A stretch of DNA of 64,000 nt, from the NCBI GenBank assembly GCA_963781285.1, contig CAWAFI010000005.1, positions 434,001 to 498,000 on the forward strand, read 5' to 3'. Below are positions 1-8,277 of this stretch, in pieces; position 1 is the stretch's first letter, and every line of letters begins with the position of its first letter. The notes below the pieces were generated by a model. It ran no database searches. It had not been told where the DNA came from and saw nothing but the letters and a program-made list of their open reading frames with translations. The stretch comes from CAIWHR01 sp963781285. Its GTDB lineage: Bacteria; Pseudomonadota; Gammaproteobacteria; Burkholderiales; Casimicrobiaceae. Both the position numbers and the translations under genes were made by a program.

Positions 1-120
1 TAGTTAGGATGCAGCCAGGACGTCCGGCGGATTCAACCGGATCGCGCCGGGGGCGTCGCGCGGCGGCATTTCAGGCCGGCCGCGACGATGGGTCGCCCGA
101 TGGGAAGCCACCTGGGGAGG
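1..120. other. Window edge, no gene seen
   Basis: I see no supportable gene between the window start and the end of the gamma-carbonic anhydrase gene. The stretch is GC-rich, and its short open frames are overlapping shadows without a recognisable product. Confidence 0.4.
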
Positions 121-651
121 TCAGCGACGCGCATCAGCCGACAAGTCGCGCAGATACCGTCGCGCCTGTTCCGCGTAATGGTCGGCGCTGCGCCGCAGCC
201 CCGCGACTTCCTCGTCGGTCAGCGTGCGCACGATCCGGCCCGGGCTGCCGACGACGAGCGACCGCTCGGGGATCGCCTTGCGCTCCGGGATCAGCGTGTT
301 CGCGCCGATGAGGCAGCCGGGGCCGATGATCGCGTGGTTGAGGATGACGGCCTTGATGCCGATCAGCGTGCCCTCGCCGATCGTGCAACCGTGGAGCATC
401 GCCAGATGTCCGACCGACACCCAAGGCCCCACGACCAGCGGAATCCCTTTGTCGGCGTGCAGTACGGCGCCGTCCTGGATGTTCGTCCGCGCGCCGATCG
501 TGATCGTGTCGTTGTCGCCGCGAATCACCGTATTGAACCAGACCGACGCCTCCGACTCGAGGATGACCGAACCGGCTACGACTGCCGTCGGTGCGACGAA
601 GTGGTGCATGCCGCGCAACTCGACGCGGCGTTCCCCCAGCGCATACAGCAT
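121..651 (-). CDS. Gamma-carbonic anhydrase family hexapeptide-repeat protein
   Basis: A 176-residue protein of the YrdA/PaaY-like left-handed beta-helix family. Repeated hexapeptides run from about residue 17 to 130 (for example GDNDTITIGARTNIQDGAVLH). Conserved features include the RGD segment near residue 44 and His residues at about 66, 83 and 88 in the positions used for trimer-interface metal binding. The C-terminal 30 residues are a charged helix. Family members are cytosolic trimers that bind Zn or Fe; only some have proven carbonic anhydrase activity, so the reaction is inferred. The start MLYALGERR aligns with the usual family N-terminus. It is downstream of, and on the same strand as, the DUF3047 gene. 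Confidence 0.88.
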   Translation of the reverse strand: MLYALGERRVELRGMHHFVAPTAVVAGSVILESEASVWFNTVIRGDNDTITIGARTNIQDGAVLHADKGIPLVVGPWVSVGHLAMLHGCTIGEGTLIGIKAVILNHAIIGPGCLIGANTLIPERKAIPERSLVVGSPGRIVRTLTDEEVAGLRRSADHYAEQARRYLRDLSADARR

Positions 652-690
652 GCGTGCCCCCGTATGTCGCGCGCTTCCGGCCCGGCACCG

Positions 691-1434
691 TCACTGCGTT
701 GCCGGGAGGAACCGGATGTCACCGTACCAGGCATCGACGGTCGCACCGGTGTTGTCGGTGTCGGTGAGGACACCAACGGCCGTCAGCAGTCCTGCCTCCT
801 CGCCGAAGGCGCGGCGATAGTCGTCGGCGAGATTGCGCTGCAGTGCCTGCCAGGCGCCGACGCCGGCGGTACCGCTCGACGCCACGATCATCCGTACGCG
901 TCCGGTGTGCGGGTTCCGGATCACCGTGCCGACGGGCGCGTGGTTGGACCAGATGTACATCAGCGTCGCGTACGGTGCGTCCTGGCCGGCGATCTTCGAA
1001 CCGAGGGAGAGGAACGCACGGTCGGTGAGCGGCAGGCGTGACCGGTCGCCATCGAAATGAAATACGAGGCGCACCGGCGAGTCTTCCTTGGCCCCCACGC
1101 TGTTGTCGGCGCCCTCGATCAGCTGGCTCATCTTCCAGCGCCAGGCGACCTGGGGCGCCGAGCGCGGGTCGAATTTCACCGCGTAGCCCAGGCCGCTGGC
1201 GGCCGCTTCGGCGCGGGCATGAAGAACGGTCGCGTCCCCGTCGGCAACCAGGTCGTATTGCGTCCGCTTCTTGGCCTCGGTAATCAGCACCGGCTTCCAC
1301 CCCGCGGGCATCGCGCCGCCGGGCTTGGCAGTCGAAAATGGCGCAACCAGGGGTGCGGACTCGAGCTGCGGCTGTGCGTCCGCGTTCAGCCAACGACCGG
1401 CAGCAAGGAGGGCAAGCAGGATCGCGGGATGCAT
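691..1434 (-). CDS. DUF3047 domain-containing exported protein
   Basis: A 247-residue protein with a short N-terminal hydrophobic segment (MHPAILLALLAAGRWLNADA) that looks like a signal peptide. The body is DUF3047-like, with the family features VAWRWKMSQL, LVFHFDG, YIWSN and a C-terminal WYGDIRFLP. It is probably periplasmic and its biochemical role is unknown. The frame stays open upstream to 1650, but that extension overlaps ppa on the opposite strand; the ATG at 1434 directly precedes the signal peptide and is preferred. It lies 39 bp upstream of the gamma-carbonic anhydrase gene on the same strand. Confidence 0.82.
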   Translation of the reverse strand: MHPAILLALLAAGRWLNADAQPQLESAPLVAPFSTAKPGGAMPAGWKPVLITEAKKRTQYDLVADGDATVLHARAEAAASGLGYAVKFDPRSAPQVAWRWKMSQLIEGADNSVGAKEDSPVRLVFHFDGDRSRLPLTDRAFLSLGSKIAGQDAPYATLMYIWSNHAPVGTVIRNPHTGRVRMIVASSGTAGVGAWQALQRNLADDYRRAFGEEAGLLTAVGVLTDTDNTGATVDAWYGDIRFLPATQ

Positions 1435-1481
1435 GGTGTTGGCGGGCGAGGACACCCGCGGGCGGCGCAACCGCTGGGAAG

Positions 1482-1487
1482 TATAAT
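1482..1487 (+). promoter_or_regulatory. -10 box, probable ppa promoter
   Basis: A perfect TATAAT lies 26 bp upstream of the ppa start in otherwise very GC-rich DNA. I find no convincing -35 hexamer at 16-18 bp. The assignment rests on the -10 match and its placement. Confidence 0.5.
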
Positions 1488-1513
1488 CCCGGGGTCTGCT
1501 TTGCTGCCCTACG

Positions 1514-2053
1514 ATGAACCTCGACCGCGTTCCCGCCGGCAAGGATGTCCCGAACGACTGCAACGTGATCATCGAGATCCCGATGCACGGGGATCCGATC
1601 AAATACGAGGTCGACAAGGAAACCGGTGCCGTATTTGTCGACCGGTTCATGTCGACGGCGATGCATTATCCCTGCAATTACGGTTACATTCCTCGCACGC
1701 TGTCCGACGACGGTGACCCTTGTGATGTGCTCGTGCTCTCGCCGGTCCCGCTCATCACCGGCGTCGTTGTTCGGTGCCGGCCGATCGGCATGCTGAAGAT
1801 GGACGACGAGGCGGGCGGCGACTCCAAGATCCTTGCGGTGCCGATAGACAAGCTATCGGGCCTCTATCGCGCCATTCAGTCCCCCCGCGACCTGCCCGAA
1901 ATTACCACGCGCCAGATCGCGCATTTTTTCGAGCATTACAAGGACCTCGAGCCCGGCAAGTGGGTTCGGATCTCGACGTGGGTCGGCGCCGAAGAAGCGA
2001 AAAGAGAAATTGCCGACGGCGTCGCACGCTACGACGCCGCGAGCGCGACGTAG
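1514..2053 (+). CDS. ppa: Inorganic pyrophosphatase
   Basis: A 179-residue soluble family I inorganic pyrophosphatase that hydrolyses PPi to two phosphates in the cytosol and so drives biosynthetic reactions forward. Landmarks are IEIPMHGDPIKYEVDKETG near the N-terminus, YPCNYGYIPRTL, the metal-binding signature DGDPCDVLVL (about residues 66-75) and a second acidic patch at KMDDEAGGDSKILAVP. The length is normal for bacterial enzymes. It is monocistronic between two minus-strand genes, with a TATAAT 26 bp upstream. Confidence 0.97.
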   Translation: MNLDRVPAGKDVPNDCNVIIEIPMHGDPIKYEVDKETGAVFVDRFMSTAMHYPCNYGYIPRTLSDDGDPCDVLVLSPVPLITGVVVRCRPIGMLKMDDEAGGDSKILAVPIDKLSGLYRAIQSPRDLPEITTRQIAHFFEHYKDLEPGKWVRISTWVGAEEAKREIADGVARYDAASAT

Positions 2054-2063
2054 CGCCCCGATC

Positions 2064-2576
2064 TTAGCTGCCGTCGTCGACGATGCGGGTCCCCGCGATT
2101 CGGTCGTGGAGGAACCGGTGATCGCCGTCGATGAACGCCCACAGGTAGTTGACGGCGAGAAGCCAGAGCGCCTGCGCGCTATGGCCGGTGGGCCGGAGCG
2201 CCAGATAGGCGGCCACGGCAAAGGCCGGTCCGATCCACGCGGCGAGGTAGCGCACGAGCGCGACCCTGCGATCGACGGCGGACCCGTCGCTGCGAACGAG
2301 GGCGAGGCGCCAGGTCTTCATCGGCAACGTGCGGCGGCCGCCAGTCCATGACCAGCCACAGTAGAGCGCCCCCGCCGCGAACACGGCGGTGAACGACAGC
2401 GCTCGCCCCCGAATGTCAGGCGTGTGCAATGTCGCGCCGGAGCCCGCCGCCGCCGGAAAGGTTAGCGGCGCCGTCAGGAACCCGACGAGCATGAACAACG
2501 CGGCGACAAGCAACGCTTCGTAGCCGAGCGCGGCCAACCGGCGCGGCAAGGACGCTTGCGTGCCGGGCTTGTCCAT
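2064..2576 (-). CDS. RDD family membrane protein
   Basis: A 170-residue RDD-family integral membrane protein. The start MDKPGTQASLPRRLAALGYE carries the family Arg near the first helix; hydrophobic segments follow at about residues 15-35, 55-75 and 105-130, and the C-terminal FIDGDHRFLHDRIAGTRIV contains the conserved HDR...GT motif. Function is unknown; some relatives are linked to ion transport. The ATG at 2576 is chosen because upstream in-frame sequence overlaps the DUF3106 gene and looks non-coding. It is last in the sigma factor-DUF3619-DUF3106-RDD row. Confidence 0.85.
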   Translation of the reverse strand: MDKPGTQASLPRRLAALGYEALLVAALFMLVGFLTAPLTFPAAAGSGATLHTPDIRGRALSFTAVFAAGALYCGWSWTGGRRTLPMKTWRLALVRSDGSAVDRRVALVRYLAAWIGPAFAVAAYLALRPTGHSAQALWLLAVNYLWAFIDGDHRFLHDRIAGTRIVDDGS

Positions 2577-2631
2577 CACGTCGGGGACCGGTGCCACGTG
2601 GGTGGAGGCGTTTTCGGCCCCCGCCGCCCGC

Positions 2632-3192
2632 TCACTTTGTCTGCGGGTTCTGCGGTGCTGCGGTGCCGCTACCAAGCTGCGCCGGCGGCGTCATCGGCGG
2701 CGCTGGCCGGAACGACCGACCCGAAGGACTCGCGGGTGCCGCGGGCCCTGCCGGTACCGGTCTTGCCGCCAGGTCGCGCTTCGTTTCCGGAGGGAGGCTC
2801 TGATACTGCTCCCACTTTTGCCGCACCTCCACTTTCTTGTCCGGCGGCAAGGTCTTCAACGTCTTGTACTGCTCGCGTGCGGCGGCGCGCTCCTCAGGCG
2901 TCAACTGCGCCCACGTGCGCATCTGCTGCTGAGCTCGCTGCTGCTCGTCGGGCGACAGCTTCGAATAGCGTTGCGCGATGCCGCGCCACTTCTGCTTGCG
3001 CTGGGCGTCGAGCTTGTCCCAGTCCGGCGCGAGCGGGCCGAGGATCTGCTTTTCGTTGGGGGAAAGCTCCGTCCAGGACGGCGACCGAAGGGCGACCGGC
3101 TGCGCCGCGGCGCTCGCTGCCATTCCGACCGCGAGAACCAACGCCCATCCGCTATCACGAATCAGTCTTCGTCGGACGCGTGCTTCAGCCAA
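2632..3192 (-). CDS. DUF3106 domain-containing exported protein
   Basis: An approximately 186-residue DUF3106 protein. After a basic n-region and a hydrophobic stretch ending GMAASAAAQ (likely signal peptide), the mature part has helical repeats typical of the family: WTELSPNEKQILGPLAPDWD, WRGIAQRYSKLSPDEQQR and WAQLTPEERAAAREQYK, then a Pro/Ala-rich tail. There is no ATG before the signal peptide. A TTG at 3192 is used here, and a CTG at 3165 is possible. The start overlaps the end of DUF3619, suggesting translational coupling. Role unknown; it resembles small envelope proteins co-transcribed with ECF sigma factors. Confidence 0.78.
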   Translation of the reverse strand: MAEARVRRRLIRDSGWALVLAVGMAASAAAQPVALRSPSWTELSPNEKQILGPLAPDWDKLDAQRKQKWRGIAQRYSKLSPDEQQRAQQQMRTWAQLTPEERAAAREQYKTLKTLPPDKKVEVRQKWEQYQSLPPETKRDLAARPVPAGPAAPASPSGRSFRPAPPMTPPAQLGSGTAAPQNPQTK

Positions 3193-3575
3193 TTCTGGAA
3201 TCCCCGGTCCACGTATGCATCGATCGGCAGGTCCGAGGACAGGATCGCGGCGTCCGTTTCCTCGATGTCCCACAGCTGCTGGTACGCCAGCCACTGTTGG
3301 TAGCCGATTCCCGCGGCGACGACGAATGCGATGCCCAACCACAACCGGCCGCGTGTCCAGAGGCCGCGTCCGCCGCGTCCGCCAAGGGTACCCGAGCCGC
3401 CGGCACCCGCACCCGCAAGCCGAGCCTCGGGGACCGTTTGGGGGTCGGCAAGGCGCGCCAAGGCCTGCTGGCGCGCGAGTTGGAGTCGGTACACCGTCCC
3501 CGCCTTGAGATCGGTGGCGCCGCGTTCAAGGTAAGTTCTTATTTTTTTGGCGAAATTGGATTCGTCGGTCATCAT
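3162..3575 (-). CDS. DUF3619 family protein
   Basis: A 137-residue protein of the betaproteobacterial DUF3619 family. The N-terminal FAKKIRTYLERGATDLKAGTVYRLQLARQQAL is a conserved helix; a Gly/Arg-rich linker, one membrane span (about LWLGIAFVVAAGIGYQQW) and an acidic C-terminus including DIEETDAAILSSDLPIDAY follow. The ATG overlaps the sigma-factor TGA (ATGA), so the two are almost certainly translationally coupled. The position and single-span topology are those of an anti-sigma factor, but no known anti-sigma domain is visible; that role is an inference. Confidence 0.85.
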   Translation of the reverse strand: MMTDESNFAKKIRTYLERGATDLKAGTVYRLQLARQQALARLADPQTVPEARLAGAGAGGSGTLGGRGGRGLWTRGRLWLGIAFVVAAGIGYQQWLAYQQLWDIEETDAAILSSDLPIDAYVDRGFQNWLKHASDED

Positions 3576-4162
3576 AGCGAAACCCCTTTGGCCTTGAGCA
3601 TCACCGATAGGGCGTGAACCGCTCGCGAGCAATGCGTCTTGACGCTCCCTTCCGAGCAGCCCATGGCCGTGGCGGTTTCCGCCACATCGAGCTCTTCCCA
3701 GTAACGCAGCAAAAACGCTTCCCGTTGACGTGCAGGAAGCCTCGTCAGCGCATCCTCGATGACGCCGAGAATCTGCGCTTGCTGGAGCTGTTCCGCGGGA
3801 TCCGCAGGCGCGCTCGAGTCGGATCTGGCGGGCAGGGTTTCGAGCGGATCGAAATCTTCATCCTTTTCGTCACCTTTCCCCAGCGCTGACAGCACGGTGG
3901 TCCACGTCGAACGCACTTTTCGGCGCCGGAAATAGTCATGGATCGTGTTCTGAAGGATCCGCTGAAACAGCATCGGCAGCTCGGCTGCCGGTTTTTCGGC
4001 ATATTTCTCGGTCAGCTTCAGCATGGCGTCCTGGACTACGTCGAGCGCCGAATCCTCGTCACGGACAGCGAACATCGCCTGCTTGAACGCGCGGCGTTCG
4101 ACTTCCGCCAGAAACGCCGAAATTTCACGGAGAGAGGCCAGAAACGCGTCCGATCGAGGCAA
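3572..4162 (-). CDS. RNA polymerase sigma-70 family (ECF-type) factor
   Basis: Group 4 sigma factor. Region 2 is seen as FKQAMFAVRDEDSALDVVQDAMLKLTEKY and FQRILQNTIHDYFRRRKVRS; an acidic linker follows; region 4 is LTRLPARQREAFLLRYWEELDVAETATAMGCSEGSVKTHCSRAVHAL. Start is uncertain. The frame is open to an ATG at 4327, but that would run through the likely ilvB promoter. A perfect TATAAT on this strand at 4172-4177 predicts transcription from about 4165, so I use the in-frame TTG at 4162, which gives the usual family N-terminus. It heads the DUF3619-DUF3106-RDD row, divergent from ilvB. Confidence 0.85.
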   Translation of the reverse strand: MPRSDAFLASLREISAFLAEVERRAFKQAMFAVRDEDSALDVVQDAMLKLTEKYAEKPAAELPMLFQRILQNTIHDYFRRRKVRSTWTTVLSALGKGDEKDEDFDPLETLPARSDSSAPADPAEQLQQAQILGVIEDALTRLPARQREAFLLRYWEELDVAETATAMGCSEGSVKTHCSRAVHALSVMLKAKGVSL

Positions 4163-4171
4163 AGGCGCGCC

Positions 4172-4177
4172 ATTATA
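4172..4177 (-). promoter_or_regulatory. -10 box of the sigma-factor operon
   Basis: TATAAT read on the minus strand, about 10 bp before the preferred TTG start. No good -35 is seen at 16-19 bp. If used, the transcript would have almost no 5' leader. Confidence 0.45.
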
Positions 4178-4217
4178 GGACGCGGTGCCGCAAGCGCCGT
4201 TGTGCGGCGCAACCGAC

Positions 4218-4246
4218 TTGACCGGCAAGGGAGGTCCGGGTAACGT
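4218..4246 (+). promoter_or_regulatory. Candidate ilvB promoter
   Basis: TTGACC (4218-4223), a 17-bp spacer and TAACGT (4241-4246) point towards ilvB, leaving a leader of about 240 nt. No leader peptide rich in Ile, Val or Leu codons was found in that leader, only two tiny ATG-x-TAA frames. Confidence 0.45.
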
Positions 4247-4491
4247 TCGACTGTCGGCCGGAGACGGCCGATGCTGTAATGCAATAACGGCCGTTTGCGC
4301 TCCCTCCGGAGGTGCCACAAGCGTCATCGGAGAATCCCTTGGGGTGCGGCCGGAGTATCCCAATCGCGGCTTTCTACCCGATCCAAGCCTTGGTGGGCGC
4401 GTCCATCCCCAATGCGCGCCATGAGTTTCGCGGAACCCTGCGCGTCCAGGACGCACAGGGGGAGTCCAGCCATTCGCTTAAGGTCCGAGCC

Positions 4492-6198
4492 ATGCAACTC
4501 ACGGGTGCCGAAATCGTCATCCGCTGCCTCCAGGAAGAAGGCGTCGAGTACGTCTTCGGGTATCCCGGCGGCGCGGTCCTCAACATCTACGACGAATTCT
4601 TCAAGCAGGACAAGATCAAGCACGTGCTCGTCCGGCACGAGCAGGGTGCTGTCCATGCGGCCGACGGCTACTCGCGCTCGAGCCAGAAGATCGGCGTCGC
4701 GCTCGTCACCTCCGGGCCGGGCGTCACCAACGCGGTGACGGGCATCGCGACCGCCTACATGGACTCGGTCCCGATGGTCGTGATCACCGGCCAGGTGCCG
4801 ACGCATGCGATCGGCCAGGACGCGTTCCAGGAGTGCGATACGGTCGGCATCACGCGGCCCTGCGTCAAGCACAACTTCCTCGTGAAGGACGTGAAGGACG
4901 TGGCCGTGACAATCAAGAAGGCGTTCTATCTCGCGGCGACCGGCCGCCCCGGGCCGGTTCTCGTGGACATCCCGAAGGACGTGACGCAGGCAAAGGCCGA
5001 GTTCGCGTACCCGAAGACGATGGCGCTGCGCTCGTACAACCCGGTGACCAAGGGCCACGCCGGGCAGATCAAGAAGGCGGTACAGCTCCTGCTCGACGCG
5101 AAGCGGCCGATGGTCTATACCGGCGGCGGGGTGATCCTCAACAACGCCGCGCCGCAGCTGACGCGCCTCGTGCGGCTGCTGGGCTTTCCGTGCACGAACA
5201 CGCTGATGGGGCTGGGCGGCTTCCCCGGGACCGATCCGCAGTTCACCGGCATGCTGGGGATGCACGGCACCTACGAATCGAACATGGCGATGCAACACTG
5301 CGATGTTCTCATTGCCGTCGGCGCGCGCTTCGACGATCGCGTTATCGGCAACCCGTCGCACTTTTTCCGCAGCGATCGCAAGATCATCCACATCGACATC
5401 GACCCGTCGTCGATCTCCAAGCGCGTGAAGGTCGACGTGCCGATCGTCGGCTATGTCGCCGACGTGCTGGACGAGATGATCAGGCTCATCGAGTCGTCGC
5501 CGCAGCGCCCGGATTCCGCCGCGCTCAAGGCGTGGTGGGCGGAAATCAAGGACTGGCAGCGCAAGGATTGTCTCAAGTACGACACGAAGAGCAACCTCAT
5601 CAAGCCGCAGTACGTGGTGCAGAAGCTCTACGAGTTGACGAAGGGCGACGCAATCATCACGTCCGACGTCGGCCAGCACCAGATGTGGGTCGCGCAGTAC
5701 TACAAGTTCGACAAGCCGCGCCGCTGGATCAACTCGGGCGGATTGGGGACGATGGGTTTCGGCTTACCCGCGGCAATGGGTGTGCAACTGGTGAATCCCG
5801 ACGCGACCGTCGTCTGCGTCACCGGCGAAGCCTCGATCCAGATGTGCATCCAGGAGCTCTCGACCTGCAAGCAGTATCACCTGCCGATCAAGGTGGTGAA
5901 CCTCAACAACCGCTACATGGGGATGGTCCGGCAGTGGCAGGAATTCTTCTATGGCAACCGCTACGCGGAATCGTACATGGATGCACTACCCGACTTCGTG
6001 AAGCTGGCCGAGGCCTACGGCCACGTCGGGATCAAGATCGAGAAACCGGGCGATGTCGAAGGCGCGCTGAAGGAGGCGTTCAAGCTGAAGGACCGCCTCG
6101 TCTTCCTCGACTTCATCACCGATCAGAAGGAGAACGTTTTCCCGATGGTGCCGGGCGGCAAGGGCCTGACCGAGATGATCCTGGCGGAGGAACTGTGA
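4492..6198 (+). CDS. ilvB: Acetolactate synthase, large (catalytic) subunit
   Basis: A 568-residue ThDP enzyme that condenses two pyruvates to acetolactate (Val/Leu) or pyruvate and 2-oxobutyrate to acetohydroxybutyrate (Ile). The catalytic Glu is residue 50 (RHEQGAVHAADGY); the FAD/central domain is around PMVYTGGGVILNNAAP; the C-terminal ThDP domain has GTMGFGLPAAMG and the metal-binding stretch TGEASIQMCIQEL...NLNN. The canonical GDG triplet here reads GEA. The ATG at 4492 matches family N-termini; 60 upstream in-frame codons lack conservation. ilvH and ilvC follow. Confidence 0.97.
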   Translation: MQLTGAEIVIRCLQEEGVEYVFGYPGGAVLNIYDEFFKQDKIKHVLVRHEQGAVHAADGYSRSSQKIGVALVTSGPGVTNAVTGIATAYMDSVPMVVITGQVPTHAIGQDAFQECDTVGITRPCVKHNFLVKDVKDVAVTIKKAFYLAATGRPGPVLVDIPKDVTQAKAEFAYPKTMALRSYNPVTKGHAGQIKKAVQLLLDAKRPMVYTGGGVILNNAAPQLTRLVRLLGFPCTNTLMGLGGFPGTDPQFTGMLGMHGTYESNMAMQHCDVLIAVGARFDDRVIGNPSHFFRSDRKIIHIDIDPSSISKRVKVDVPIVGYVADVLDEMIRLIESSPQRPDSAALKAWWAEIKDWQRKDCLKYDTKSNLIKPQYVVQKLYELTKGDAIITSDVGQHQMWVAQYYKFDKPRRWINSGGLGTMGFGLPAAMGVQLVNPDATVVCVTGEASIQMCIQELSTCKQYHLPIKVVNLNNRYMGMVRQWQEFFYGNRYAESYMDALPDFVKLAEAYGHVGIKIEKPGDVEGALKEAFKLKDRLVFLDFITDQKENVFPMVPGGKGLTEMILAEEL

Positions 6199-6364
6199 AC
6201 GCCGCCGGACCGGCACAAGGACGTCCAACCGAGCAGGGCGAAGCCAAGGCGCGAATGGCGGGCCTGCGAGCGTCGGCGGCGGCCGACCCCACGACGCAAC
6301 TCTCAGACTGCAACTGCACGGAGGCCGCATTGAACTGCGCCCCCTTCGGCGGTTGGGGGTTCAT
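6199..6364. repeat. ilvB-ilvH spacer with degenerate repeat-like sequence
   Basis: This 166-bp spacer is long for ilvB-ilvH. The part around 6225-6275 (GAGCAGG ... GCGAATGGCGGGCCTGCGAG) resembles the intergenic repeat after leuA (CGAATGGCGGCTGCGAG). Immediately before ilvH, CCCCC and GGGGG tracts could pair and mask the region just upstream of the ATG. Homology is by eye and weak. Confidence 0.35.
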
Positions 6365-6856
6365 ATGAGGCACATCCTCTCCATCCTCGTCGAGAACGAG
6401 GCTGGCGCCCTGTCGCGGATCTCGGGCCTTTTTTCCGCGCGTGGCTACAATATCGAGTCGCTGACGGTGGCGCCGACCGAGGACGTGACGATGTCGCGGA
6501 TGACGATCGTCACCATCGGCTCCGACGATGTGATCGAGCAGATCACGAAACAGCTGAACAAGCTGGTCGACGTGGTCAAGGTCGTCGACTTGACCGAGGG
6601 CAATCACATCGAGCGCGAGCTGATGCTGGTCAAGGTGCGCGCCGCGGGCAAGGACCGCGAGGAGATGAAGCGTCTCGCCGACATCTTCCGCGGCAGCATC
6701 CTCGACGTGACCGACAAGAGCTACACGATCGAGCTGACAGGAACCGGCTCGAAGCTCGACGCGTTCCTGCAGGCGATCGAGCCCGGCGTCATCCTGGAGA
6801 CGGTACGTACCGGTGCGTCCGGAATCGGGCGTGGGGAACGGATCCTGCGCATCTAG
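6365..6856 (+). CDS. ilvH: Acetolactate synthase, small (regulatory) subunit
   Basis: A 163-residue regulatory subunit that binds the large subunit, raises its activity and confers valine feedback inhibition. The N-terminal ACT domain is clear (MRHILSILVENEAGALSRISGLFSARGYNIESL), followed by IERELMLVKVRA and FRGSILDVTDKSYTIELTG of the second ACT-like domain. Length matches IlvH/IlvN. The ATG at 6365 fits the family start; an in-frame upstream GTG adds four residues. Confidence 0.96.
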   Translation: MRHILSILVENEAGALSRISGLFSARGYNIESLTVAPTEDVTMSRMTIVTIGSDDVIEQITKQLNKLVDVVKVVDLTEGNHIERELMLVKVRAAGKDREEMKRLADIFRGSILDVTDKSYTIELTGTGSKLDAFLQAIEPGVILETVRTGASGIGRGERILRI

Positions 6857-6973
6857 CGGGCTCGCGAGGCACGCGGTCGACGAAACAAGCTCAACGTCGT
6901 CCGCGTACGCGGGGACCCTGAGCGCCGCTCGATCGCCCCGGCGCGGGAGTGACAAGCACAACGAGGGACGAAC

Positions 6974-7990
6974 ATGAAAATCTACTACGAAAAGGACGCG
7001 GACCTCTCGCTGATCAAGGGCCGGAAGGTCACGATCGTCGGCTACGGCTCGCAGGGCCATGCCCATGCACTCAACCTGCACGACTCCGGCGTGAAGGTAA
7101 CCGTGGGCTTGCGCAAGGGCGGCGCGTCCTGGGACAAGGCGAAGAAGGCCGGCCTCAAGGTCGCGAGCGTCGAGGATGCGGTCGAAGGCGCCGATGTCGT
7201 GATGATGCTGATGCCCGACGAGCACATCGCTGCCGTGTACAAGGACGGCGTCGAGCCGCACATCAAGAAGGGCGCCACGCTGGCGTTTGCGCACGGCTTC
7301 AACATCCACTACGGACAGGTCGTGCCGCGCGCCGACCTCGACGTCGTGATGATTGCGCCGAAGGCGCCGGGGCACACGGTGCGCTCGACATACGTCGCGG
7401 GTGGCGGCGTGCCGATGCTGATCGCCGTGCACCAGGACGCGTCGAAGAAGGCGCGCGATGTCGCGCTGTCGTATGCGGCGGCAATCGGTGGTGCGCGTGC
7501 CGGGGTCATCGAGACCAACTTCCGCGAGGAGACCGAAACCGACCTCTTCGGCGAGCAGACGGTGCTGTGCGGCGGCATGGTCGAGCTGATCAAGGCCGGC
7601 TACGAGACGCTCACCGAGGCCGGCTACGCGCCGGAGATGGCCTATTTCGAATGTCTGCACGAGGTGAAGCTGATCGTCGACCTCATCTACGAGGGTGGCA
7701 TCGCCAACATGAACTACTCGATATCCAACAACGCCGAGTACGGCGAATACGTGACCGGGCCGAAGATCATCACCGACGAGACCCGGCGGGCGATGCGCGA
7801 GGCGCTCACCCGCATCCAGAGCGGCGATTACGCGAAGGAGTTCATCCTCGAGAACCGCGCCGGAGCGCCGACGCTGCTGTCGCACCGCCGCCTCACCGCC
7901 GCGCACCCGATCGAGCAGGTGGGCGAGAAGCTGCGATCGATGATGCCGTGGATAAGGAAGAACAAGCTCGTCGATCAGTCGCGGAACTAG
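6974..7990 (+). CDS. ilvC: Ketol-acid reductoisomerase (NADP+)
   Basis: A 338-residue class I enzyme that isomerises and reduces acetolactate/acetohydroxybutyrate to dihydroxy-isovalerate or -methylvalerate. The N-terminal Rossmann motif is GYGSQGHAHALNL (from about residue 24); Mg-binding acidic residues lie in the ETETDLFGEQ segment (about residue 190) and in FECLHEVKLIVDLIYEGG. It ends at PWIRKNKLVDQSRN as usual. It is 117 bp after ilvH and likely in the same transcription unit. The following intergenic DNA holds a repeat. Confidence 0.98.
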   Translation: MKIYYEKDADLSLIKGRKVTIVGYGSQGHAHALNLHDSGVKVTVGLRKGGASWDKAKKAGLKVASVEDAVEGADVVMMLMPDEHIAAVYKDGVEPHIKKGATLAFAHGFNIHYGQVVPRADLDVVMIAPKAPGHTVRSTYVAGGGVPMLIAVHQDASKKARDVALSYAAAIGGARAGVIETNFREETETDLFGEQTVLCGGMVELIKAGYETLTEAGYAPEMAYFECLHEVKLIVDLIYEGGIANMNYSISNNAEYGEYVTGPKIITDETRRAMREALTRIQSGDYAKEFILENRAGAPTLLSHRRLTAAHPIEQVGEKLRSMMPWIRKNKLVDQSRN

Positions 7991-8190
7991 CGGCGCGAGC
8001 CGGGGAGCAGGGGCGCCCACGCGCGAAGCGCAAGGGGATGCGACCGGGGCGAGTCGACGCAACGAGGCCGACGAGTTGGTCGCATTGCACGGCGGACCGA
8101 GGAGGCCGAAGGGCCCCCGCGGAGCTGGTTGCAGGCGGACCGAGGTGGCGCGAGCCGGGGAGGAGCGGCGCGAGCCTGGGCGCCCCATGA
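7991..8190. repeat. Intergenic repeat region after ilvC
   Basis: A 16-bp motif, GGCGCGAGCCGGGGAG, occurs at 7992-8007 and again at 8147-8162, and a third partial copy follows. GGCGGACCGAGG also occurs twice (about 8091 and 8134). The central part (GGGGATGCGAC, CGAGGCCGACG, GTCGCATTG, GAGGAGGCCGA) matches blocks in the same order in the region after leuA. No gene is supported. Confidence 0.5.
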
Positions 8191-8277
8191 CGGACGCCGC
8201 GCCGCGTCGGACCGCCGGCCGAATGAGGCTGCGGCGACAGGCGTAAGCTCGGCATTCGGCATCTTGGGGAGGCCTGG

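Noticed and set aside
6116..8188. A 690-codon minus-strand frame over ilvH and ilvC
   Set aside because: It is antisense to two well-conserved genes, rich in Arg, His and Asp, with no recognisable domain: a typical high-GC shadow.
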